Position numbers and translations under genes: made by a program. Shown here piece after piece: positions 39,480 through 45,635 of a stretch of DNA of 45,635 nt (positions are counted from its first letter, which is position 1; every line of letters starts with the position of its first letter). The notes under the pieces were generated by a model. The model saw only the letters and a list, made by a program, of their open reading frames with translations. It was not told the origin of the DNA and ran no database searches. Source of the stretch: Cytophagales bacterium (GTDB lineage Bacteria > Bacteroidota > Bacteroidia > Cytophagales > VRUD01); NCBI GenBank assembly GCA_019456305.1, contig VRUD01000032.1, positions 1 through 45,635 of the forward strand. The letters run 5' to 3'.

Positions 39480-40318
39480 AATATATAAAGGTATTGATAT
39501 TATTACTTTTATTATCCGGATGTAAAAAAATAAATTACCATCCGGATAAACCTTATAAAGATGTTAAGACAATGTTTTTAGCTCATAAGGGTGGAGGTAG
39601 TTCAATTCAGCCCGAAAATACCTTAAATGCTGTGAAATATGGTTTAAATAAACTTAATGGAGTAGAAGTAGATATTCAATTAAGTAAAGACGGAACTATA
39701 TGGTTATCTCATAGCGCCAGCTTAGAAAAATGTGGTATTATTGATCCTGGTTTATTTGCAGAAACAACTGACATGGTAATAATTGAAATAGATAGTTGTA
39801 AGGGAGACAGTCTGGATTACTCAATGCTTAAAGACATTTTTCAGTATATCGCTGAATATTACCCTGAAAAATATATTTCATTAGATGTAAAGGCTTCAGA
39901 GAATAGTTTATCAGCATTAGGAATATTAAATGATATTGCTGATGAAATTATTGACCTTGTTGACATGTATAAGATAAATAATGTAATGGTTGAATCTGAA
40001 ACCGCCACATTTTTGAGCTATTTGAAAAAGAATAGTAATGGGATTGAATCCTATTTAGCAACTTTCGGTGATTTTGAAAGAGGTATGGGCATAGCTTTAC
40101 AGAAAGGTTATTCAGGCATATCTTTTAAATACAAATTCAATGAGGAAATCAGTTCTGATCATATCAGTTTGCTTAGAAAAAAAGGACTCAAAATCCAATT
40201 GTGGACGGTAAATTCAGAAGATGATCTTTTAGAAGCAATATCAATTAATCCTGATTTTATTCAAACAGATGATATTGACCTTGCATTAAAAATTGACTCA
40301 ATCTTTTATAATAAATGA
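39476..40318 (+). CDS. Glycerophosphodiester phosphodiesterase-like lipoprotein
   Basis: A 280-residue protein with lipobox LLLLSGCKK (Cys about 16). GDPD-fold marks are LAHKGGGSSIQPENTLNA, GVEVDIQLSKDGTIWLSH and a C-terminal LKIQLWTVNSEDDLLEAI plus PDFIQTDDID. Canonical enzymes have HR-G near the N-terminus and a catalytic HD after the strand; here these are HK-G and HS. Either it is a divergent enzyme or a non-classical member. It is co-transcribed with the gene before it. Confidence 0.8.
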   Translation: MKYIKVLILLLLLSGCKKINYHPDKPYKDVKTMFLAHKGGGSSIQPENTLNAVKYGLNKLNGVEVDIQLSKDGTIWLSHSASLEKCGIIDPGLFAETTDMVIIEIDSCKGDSLDYSMLKDIFQYIAEYYPEKYISLDVKASENSLSALGILNDIADEIIDLVDMYKINNVMVESETATFLSYLKKNSNGIESYLATFGDFERGMGIALQKGYSGISFKYKFNEEISSDHISLLRKKGLKIQLWTVNSEDDLLEAISINPDFIQTDDIDLALKIDSIFYNK

Positions 40319-40474
40319 CCAATATATTTTTGAGCCTGTTATTTGTTTTTAATGGAAAAGATGGTAATTTTGCACTTTAATTAAATTTGCATATTCTGTG
40401 TTACGAAAAAGTAATGAGGAAACCTAATCTATGTGCAATCTAAAAAGTTTAAAATTATATTGTAAATTTGAAAA

Positions 40475-40936
40475 ATGAAATTTTATGTTGACACCTCTGT
40501 TTGGGGTGGATATTATGATAAGGAATTCAGCGAATGGACAGTACCATTTATCACTCAAATTAAAGAAGGTAGATTTACTGCGATTTTATCAAACATTACT
40601 TTAGGGGAACTTCAAGACGCTCCGGAAAAAGTCAGAGAACTACCCAATGAAATTCCTGTTGACTTTTTAGACTTTATTGAAATAACAAAAGAGCAAGATG
40701 AGTTAGCAAACAAATATATTGCAGAAGGTGCCCTGACAGAAAAATCCTATACAGATGCACAACATATTGCTATAGCAACAATTTTAAAAGTAGATTCTCT
40801 GGTTAGCTGGAACTTCAGGCATATGGTAAACTTTTTTAAAATAAGACAGTATAACTCAATAAATCTAAAATACGGATATTCAACAATAGATATCAGAACA
40901 CCAAAAGAAATCACATATGAAGATAACGACAATTGA
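40475..40936 (+). CDS. PIN-domain protein, probable toxin
   Basis: A 153-residue PIN protein: MKFYVDTSVWGGYYDKEFSE gives the first Asp, SNITLGELQDAPE the conserved Glu, and YTDAQHIAIATILKVDSLVS, WNFRHM the C-terminal Asp region. PIN proteins of this type are RNase toxins of type II systems. A small downstream frame overlapping its end is the likely partner. TAAATTTG at 40463-40470 lies only 4 bp before the ATG and could mean a nearly leaderless mRNA, but this is uncertain. 40319-40460 contains nothing else recognisable. Confidence 0.82.
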   Translation: MKFYVDTSVWGGYYDKEFSEWTVPFITQIKEGRFTAILSNITLGELQDAPEKVRELPNEIPVDFLDFIEITKEQDELANKYIAEGALTEKSYTDAQHIAIATILKVDSLVSWNFRHMVNFFKIRQYNSINLKYGYSTIDIRTPKEITYEDNDN

Positions 40937-41087
40937 CAATTTCAAGGCTGTTGAATTTATGAGAACTGTTCGAAAAAAAATGACAGATCAGTATCATAAA
41001 AATAAAGAAAAGTACTTTGCAGACTTAAAGGCTATTGCAGATGAGTTTAAAAGAAGTAGAAAACAGCCTGCTCACAACAAAATATAA
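40917..41087 (+). CDS. Small antitoxin-like partner of the PIN protein
   Basis: 56 codons, MKITTIDNFKAVEFMRTVRK then KMTDQYHKNKEKYFADLKAI and a basic end. It overlaps the PIN gene by 20 bp in another frame. I recall that PIN toxins of this type in Bacteroidota are often followed by a short protein with a pattern like AVEFMRxxR, so an antitoxin role is likely. 41088-41213, up to rplU, shows no clear feature. Confidence 0.65.
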   Translation: MKITTIDNFKAVEFMRTVRKKMTDQYHKNKEKYFADLKAIADEFKRSRKQPAHNKI

Positions 41088-41213
41088 AAAACATAGGGCT
41101 GACAAGGGTTGCAGAGAGTTTGTTGCTTTCAATAAACTTCTTGATGGTGGACACTGACGAAGTTCTAAAGCCCTACATTCATAGAGCCGTTAAACAGCAA
41201 TAAATTAATTACT

Positions 41214-41696
41214 ATGTACGCAATAGCAGAAATAGCAGGCAAACAATATAAAGTAGAAAAAGACAAATCTATTTATACCAACAAGCTCCAGGAAAAAGAA
41301 GGAGCAAAGGTTGAGTTTGATCAAATCCTTTTAATAGACGATAAAGGAAAAGTTACGATAGGGCAGCCCATTATTAAGGGTGCGCTGGTATCGGCTAAAG
41401 TATTATCCCATGAAAAAGGTGATAAGATAATCGTTTTTAAGAAAAAGAGAAGAAAGGGTTACCAGGTAAAGAATGGACATCGTCAGGATTTCACAAAAAT
41501 ATTAATTGAAAAAATACAGTTGAAAGCTGATGGAATGTCTAAAGCAGATGCTAAGGAGAAGGCTGAAACCAAAGAAGTACAAGTAGATAAAGCAGCTGCA
41601 AAGAAAATACCAACAAAAGCAGAGACTAAATCACAAGCTAAACAAAGCGGCACTAAGAAAAAAGTAGCTAAAAAAGATACTAAAATAAAAACATGA
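41214..41696 (+). CDS. rplU: 50S ribosomal protein L21 with Lys/Ala-rich extension
   Basis: A 160-residue L21 against about 103 usual. The core (MYAIAEIAGKQYKVEKDKSI, KVTIGQPIIKGALVSAKVL, KKRRKGYQVKNGHRQDFTKI) ends near residue 103. The remaining 57 residues are Lys/Ala/Thr-rich and probably disordered. rplU normally precedes rpmA closely, but here the two are separated by 1035 bp carrying a serine protease gene. Confidence 0.95.
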   Translation: MYAIAEIAGKQYKVEKDKSIYTNKLQEKEGAKVEFDQILLIDDKGKVTIGQPIIKGALVSAKVLSHEKGDKIIVFKKKRRKGYQVKNGHRQDFTKILIEKIQLKADGMSKADAKEKAETKEVQVDKAAAKKIPTKAETKSQAKQSGTKKKVAKKDTKIKT

Positions 41697-41826
41697 CATT
41701 TTCAAATGAATGATGCTGCCGCAACCGATATTAACCGACTGTTAACTGGTGTTATCTTTTTGTTATGTGCAAGCTGGCATTTTTATTACCGACTGTTGGT
41801 GGCAATTATTTAACACTTCTAAAGAG

Positions 41827-42594
41827 ATGATTTCCAAATTAACTATTTTACTTTCTTCTCTAATATTATTTATTTTGACACAAGCATGTGGAATATACAT
41901 GCAAGACTGTCAACTAAAGTTAGAGAATTCAGTTTTTGCAATTGTGAAAATTTCATATAATAAAGTGGGCGAAACTCCTGTAGAAGGAGGAATATGTGGC
42001 ACCGCTTTTCTTATAAATGATTCAACAGCAATAACTGCAAATCATGTTTTAAATAATACCAATTATTTACCAAATCCAGGATTCAAGCATGTACAATTTT
42101 GGTTAGTGAAACGTGGAACAAAAAAAATCATAGAGCTAAAAAAAGAGGATTTAAAACCATTGCAGAATATTGAAACAACTCTCATAAAATTGTATGAGAA
42201 GATAAAATGCGATTTTAAAGTAACTGAACAAGTAATAAAAATAAATGACTTAGTTTTTAATTATGGACATATTATTAATATGCCAATTACAAAAGCTCAT
42301 TGGGGAAGCAAATTAATAATTGATGATTATAGTTTAAAAAGTAGCAAGTCTGATAAAAAAGGACAAATATTGTCTGTTAAAAAAGTTACTGTCAACTCTA
42401 ATGACCTCAGAATTACAGATAAAACCTTCATTCAACCATCCTTTATTGCTAATGTTGGGATGTCGGGAGGGCCACTAATTTCTCAAAATAAACTAATTGG
42501 ATTAATGTCTTTTGGACTTCCTGCTGACTCTATGGTAAAAACAGAAGTTTATGCCATATCTATAAATGAAATTATCAAAGAGATAAAAAAATAG
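41827..42594 (+). CDS. Trypsin-like serine protease, membrane-anchored or secreted
   Basis: About 255 residues from the ATG at 41827, which gives a leader MISKLTILLSSLILFILTQA followed by Cys (possible lipobox). GTAFLINDSTAITANHVLNN has the His of a trypsin-fold triad and NVGMSGGPLISQNKLIGLMS the Ser motif (GxSGGP). The Asp is not certain. An upstream ATG at 41749 would add a non-signal extension. Being A/T-rich and set between rplU and rpmA, it looks acquired. Flanking ATTAACC words (41731-41745 and 42621-42665) suggest insertion into a repeat. Confidence 0.75.
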   Translation: MISKLTILLSSLILFILTQACGIYMQDCQLKLENSVFAIVKISYNKVGETPVEGGICGTAFLINDSTAITANHVLNNTNYLPNPGFKHVQFWLVKRGTKKIIELKKEDLKPLQNIETTLIKLYEKIKCDFKVTEQVIKINDLVFNYGHIINMPITKAHWGSKLIIDDYSLKSSKSDKKGQILSVKKVTVNSNDLRITDKTFIQPSFIANVGMSGGPLISQNKLIGLMSFGLPADSMVKTEVYAISINEIIKEIKK

Positions 42595-42731
42595 TATTAT
42601 GGAAAACCCGTTTCAAAAAGTAACCGTTATTAATCGTCTATTAACCAATATTAACCAATATTAACTGAATTATTGTTTAAATACTCTTTATTATGAAACT
42701 TAGTACTAGACAATAAATCACTAAATAAATC

Positions 42732-42995
42732 ATGGCACACAAAAAAGGAGCCGGCAGTTCCGACAACGGAAGAGAATCACACAGTAAACGATTAGGTGTG
42801 AAAATATTTGGTGGACAATTTGCCAAAGCCGGGAATATTATTGTACGTCAAAGAGGTACCAAACACAATCCAGCTCAAAATGTTGGTTTGGGCAAAGACC
42901 ATACACTCTTTGCCTTGATTGATGGTACCGTACAATTTAAAAAAGGGAGGAAAAACAGATCATTTGTAACAGTAGAACCCTTAACGGCTAAATAA
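42732..42995 (+). CDS. rpmA: 50S ribosomal protein L27
   Basis: An 87-residue L27. [20 protein letters not shown] and [10 protein letters not shown] with [20 protein letters not shown] are the conserved N-terminal and central parts. The N-terminus starts MAHKKG, without the cleaved leader seen in Firmicutes. It is separated from rplU by the protease gene. 42595-42731 before it holds ATTAACCAAT words only. Confidence 0.97.
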   Translation: MAHKKGAGSSDNGRESHSKRLGVKIFGGQFAKAGNIIVRQRGTKHNPAQNVGLGKDHTLFALIDGTVQFKKGRKNRSFVTVEPLTAK

Positions 42996-43004
42996 TAATT
43001 ACAT

Positions 43005-44048
43005 TTACTCTTGAATATCAAGTTTTTTGATGTCTCCATTTGGAGTGATTAACATATAATTGTTCTTGTTTTTTTCTTCTGGTTTATCGAGTGTGTATTT
43101 TACTTGTAGTATGTAAACATATTGTACAACCGGTTCCAGTATAACCGGATTAATAATAATACTAAACTCATTGTAAGGTATTTGATCGTAAGCTACTGTT
43201 TTTGGTTTTCTTATCTTAGTCACTCCTGATTTCATCCTCACGGCATCGATAGATTGACTTACAAAAGCATCATAATCCGAGTACTGTGTTTCAGGATATA
43301 TGGCATGTGATGCTTCCCGAACAACGTGGTATTTGTCTTTCAAGGTCAAATTGAGTTTTTTAAATGACGCCAGCTTTTTATTCAAATATTCTACAGACTT
43401 ATTTCTTATGCTATCATTCACGGTTCCGGTATTATCCACAAAAAAATCGAGCTTAACGAGATCGTAGATCTCATTCTTTGCAGCGAGTGTAACCAAGTCA
43501 TCAACTTTATCAATGTCTGCAAACGAGATGTGAATATTCTTTTGCATTTCAAATCCAGTGGGTACCTCGTTAAAGGTTTTACTGAAAAGCTTTTTCTCAA
43601 CTTCAAATTCAAAGGTTGGGATCAGATAGATCATGTCAATATAAATATCTTTATCAGTAATTCCTAACTGTTTGATAGCATTAGTAAAACCCTCAATTCT
43701 GGAATTGATAAGTTCGTCTGTTCCAGCAGCGGTTTCACCAATCTGGGTTAAATTGAAAACAACCAAAAAACGGTCTGCTTTTACATTCATGAGAGTGCGC
43801 ACTTCAAAAATCATCTCGTTGTTTCTGACATATTGTTTGATTCCCAGAAGATCAGTTCGTTGATAACTCTTATCCATATCAAATAAATGTTGTGCATTCA
43901 ATTCGTTATAATTTGATTGTTTTTGTTCTCTATAATCAACACTGGACTTACTTTTAAAATCCTTTTGATTCAGGTTCCTCTGAGAAAATGAAACATTCGC
44001 TTTTATCATCAAAGCGGATATACAAGTTATTATTATAAGATTTTTCAT
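43005..44048 (-). CDS. SIMPL (DUF541)-domain exported protein
   Basis: A 347-residue protein with a signal peptide ending near NVSFSQ. Residues of about 95-250 fit the SIMPL domain: RFLVVFNLTQIGETAAGTDE, NAIKQLGITDKDIYIDMIYL, NIHISFADIDKVDDLVTLAA. SIMPL proteins are periplasmic or surface-linked with poorly known roles. The C-terminal 100 residues (KTVAYDQIPYNEF, PVILEPVVQYVYILQV) are beta-rich and not recognised. It is co-directional with the ALDH-like gene 12 bp upstream. Confidence 0.75.
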   Translation of the reverse strand: MKNLIIITCISALMIKANVSFSQRNLNQKDFKSKSSVDYREQKQSNYNELNAQHLFDMDKSYQRTDLLGIKQYVRNNEMIFEVRTLMNVKADRFLVVFNLTQIGETAAGTDELINSRIEGFTNAIKQLGITDKDIYIDMIYLIPTFEFEVEKKLFSKTFNEVPTGFEMQKNIHISFADIDKVDDLVTLAAKNEIYDLVKLDFFVDNTGTVNDSIRNKSVEYLNKKLASFKKLNLTLKDKYHVVREASHAIYPETQYSDYDAFVSQSIDAVRMKSGVTKIRKPKTVAYDQIPYNEFSIIINPVILEPVVQYVYILQVKYTLDKPEEKNKNNYMLITPNGDIKKLDIQE

Positions 44049-44060
44049 AGTTACAATTTT

Positions 44061-44987
44061 TTATATTCCTACTGGATGCCACGTAGTCTTGATCTCCTGT
44101 GTATCCATGATCATATAAGGACTCTGCGCATTTTTACTCATCCAGTCTTTTCCTTTGTGTAATATAACCCGTTTTACATTCACCGTAGCGTTGGATTGAA
44201 TTTCCTGAATTGTTTTTGTATCATCATCCCAATACATCACAGCATTTACATCCATGTGGGAAGAAAAATGAGCGATCAGTTCTTTTTTATATCCTGTTAA
44301 GATATTCACAACGCCTCCCGGCAGGTCTGAGGAGTTGAGCGCCTCGGCAAAAGTAACAGCACACAGCGGTTTTGATCCGGAAGCCAGGACAACACAACTG
44401 TTTCCGCCCGCGATCACCGGTGCAATGGACGATACCAAACCGATCAAAGAGCTGTCTTCGGGGGCAATGATGGAGACTATTCCCGTTGGTTCGGGTACAG
44501 AAAAATTAAAATAAGGATCACTTACCGGATTTACACTGCTGAAAATCTGTTGAAATTTATCGCACCAGCCAGCATAATAGACCAGGCGGTCAATGGCTGC
44601 ATTCACCTCTTTTTCAGCTTGATATGAAGTAGCTCCCTGCCAGGTAATTTCGGCAAGAAATTGCGCTCTCCTGCTTTCCAGCATTTCAGCCATTCGGTAT
44701 AATATCTGGCCCCTGTTAAAAGCAGTCCTGCCAGACCAGTCTTTGAAAGCAGTCCTGGCTGCAACAACTGCCTCCCTAAAATCTTTGCGGCTGCACCTGC
44801 AGATATTTGTAAGCGGCTGGCCGGTTCCTGATTTCAAGGTATAATATCTGCCTGATTCGGTTCGGGGAAATTTTCCGCCAATGTAAATCTTATAGGTTTT
44901 CCGGACATTCAACCGCTGTCTTTTGTCCAACCCATTTGGATCTGCAACTGTTTTATTGATGGGTGGTTTTGTAGTTGTTAGTGGCAT
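44061..44987 (-). CDS. Aldehyde dehydrogenase-like protein lacking the catalytic domain
   Basis: A 308-residue protein, against about 480-500 for aldehyde dehydrogenases. The N-terminal NAD-binding part is recognised by YIGGKFPRTESGRYYTL, ILYRMAEMLESRR, EPTGIVSIIAPEDSSLIGLV, VVLASGSKPLCAVTFAEAL and DLPGGVVNILTG. The C-terminal catalytic domain with its Cys is missing: after NATVNVKRVILHKG the sequence ends in an unrelated DWMSKNAQSPYMIMDTQEIK. Short, Cys-less ALDH-like proteins occur in pairs with full-length ones in some bacteria; no full-length partner is in the window. Confidence 0.78.
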   Translation of the reverse strand: MPLTTTKPPINKTVADPNGLDKRQRLNVRKTYKIYIGGKFPRTESGRYYTLKSGTGQPLTNICRCSRKDFREAVVAARTAFKDWSGRTAFNRGQILYRMAEMLESRRAQFLAEITWQGATSYQAEKEVNAAIDRLVYYAGWCDKFQQIFSSVNPVSDPYFNFSVPEPTGIVSIIAPEDSSLIGLVSSIAPVIAGGNSCVVLASGSKPLCAVTFAEALNSSDLPGGVVNILTGYKKELIAHFSSHMDVNAVMYWDDDTKTIQEIQSNATVNVKRVILHKGKDWMSKNAQSPYMIMDTQEIKTTWHPVGI

Positions 44988-45005
44988 GATTTTTATGTTG
45001 TTTTA

Positions 45006-45554
45006 TTACAAATTAACAGAAATATCAAGTTTTAATACTTTAGAGGTAAATTTACCTGTACCTCTGTAAAATTCCTTATATTTTCCTTTTACCAGTTCAT
45101 ATCCAATCACTTCATTATCGGCAGGATCAATGAGCCAGTATTCCTTTACTCCATATCTTTCATATATTTTTTTCTTTGAATTGGTATCATAATAGCCGGT
45201 AGAAGGGGATTGGATTTCAATAATCATATCTGGTGCGCCATAAATACCAGCCTTTTTAATAATATCTATTCTTTCCCTGGAAATATAAATAATATCAGGT
45301 TGAAGTGCATTATGCTCATCAAAATAGACATCTGTAGGTGCGCTAAATACTTTTCCAATTGGATTTGCTTTCAGGAAATGCCTGATCTGATATATTATAT
45401 CTACAGATCTTTCCTGATGTGGTGTAGTGGGTGATGGTGTCATAATTAATTCTCCGTTTATGAGTTGATAGGGCGCTCCTTCGTCAAGCAATTGATAATC
45501 TTTAATAGTATATCGTTTTTTTTGAATTACTGGTTTTGTTAATATTTGTGCCAT
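45006..45554 (-). CDS. Uma2 family (DUF820) endonuclease-like protein
   Basis: A 182-residue PD-(D/E)XK fold protein. YQLLDEGAPYQLINGELIMT is the typical start, and PDMIIEIQSPSTGYYDTNSK with KKKIYERYGVKEYWLIDP the nuclease core (Asp, Glu and Lys). The family is very common in Bacteroidota and cyanobacteria. Role unknown; a nuclease activity is inferred only from fold. It is 18 bp upstream of the ALDH-like gene. Confidence 0.85.
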   Translation of the reverse strand: MAQILTKPVIQKKRYTIKDYQLLDEGAPYQLINGELIMTPSPTTPHQERSVDIIYQIRHFLKANPIGKVFSAPTDVYFDEHNALQPDIIYISRERIDIIKKAGIYGAPDMIIEIQSPSTGYYDTNSKKKIYERYGVKEYWLIDPADNEVIGYELVKGKYKEFYRGTGKFTSKVLKLDISVNL

Positions 45555-45559
45555 GATCT

Positions 45560-45628
45560 TTAGTTTTTGGTTGTTAGTTTTTGGTTATGGTTTGATAGTT
45601 TATGGTTATAGTTTTTTAGTTTGTTGGT
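45560..45628. repeat. TTTTTGGTTATGG word array at the window end
   Basis: Degenerate copies of TTAGTTTTTGGTTATGG run to the window end, upstream of the Uma2 gene. The array may continue beyond the window and another arm may lie there. Confidence 0.7.
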
Positions 45629-45635
45629 CGTGCCA

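Overview
The window looks like a chromosomal segment of an AT-rich member of the Bacteroidota, probably an environmental lineage. Three things support this. Secreted proteins end in type IX secretion (T9SS) C-terminal sorting domains. Several promoters fit the Bacteroidota TTTG / TAnnTTTG pattern. The gene set (BatD, DUF2911, GH3-like, DUF1566, standalone SSS symporter beside a PIG-L deacetylase) is typical of the phylum. I saw no tRNA, rRNA, CRISPR array, transposase or phage module.

Layout. 1-2560: the end of purA, a TlpA-like thioredoxin and a large FG-GAP/ASPIC T9SS cargo protein. 2900-7410: DUF2911 protein, higBA toxin-antitoxin pair, Kelch T9SS protein, a DUF1566 protein whose C-terminus resembles a diversity-generating retroelement variable region, and a small GIY-YIG protein. 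7454-16600 (minus strand): SSS symporter with a 47-residue membrane protein, PIG-L deacetylase, TPR membrane protein, ZIP transporter and a methyltransferase; four of these genes carry in-frame palindromic DNA insertions. 16724-20800: leucine-rich repeat protein, lipoprotein, then a tandem modular toxin-antitoxin array with decayed copies and a DUF2283 gene. 20798-28654: GH3-like enzyme, YjbQ, a TAXI/DAACS transport operon, an antitoxin beside a toxin remnant, aroC and batD. 28969-34942: rplM-rpsI, rpsB-tsf, ridA, TPR/LRR protein, ruvX and def. 34995-38677: nrdA and nrdB. 38946-45554: a small secreted protein, a GDPD-like lipoprotein, a PIN gene with a small partner, rplU and rpmA separated by a serine protease gene, a SIMPL protein, a half-length aldehyde dehydrogenase and a Uma2 nuclease.

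The most unusual content is the repeat landscape. Almost every gap between genes holds an inverted repeat whose arms are short degenerate tandem 'words' (GCGCATAGC, CTTTGCGTC, CGGCAGT, AATTACCATTG, GTGTAATTC, GTTCAGGTATTC and others). These hairpins hug gene 3' ends and in several cases supply the last codons and the stop. A second class consists of G/C-rich palindromes of the form TCCCG-core-CGGGA with variable cores; it occurs both between genes and, in frame, inside genes. A third, a 101-113 bp element with perfect 32-bp arms, sits inside two unrelated coding regions in opposite orientation. No mobilising enzyme is visible here.

Functionally the window mixes core information-processing genes (ribosomal proteins, EF-Ts, deformylase, class Ia ribonucleotide reductase, chorismate synthase, RuvX) with surface, secretion and transport genes and small toxin-antitoxin cassettes. 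Functions are assigned from motifs read in the translations; no database search was run.
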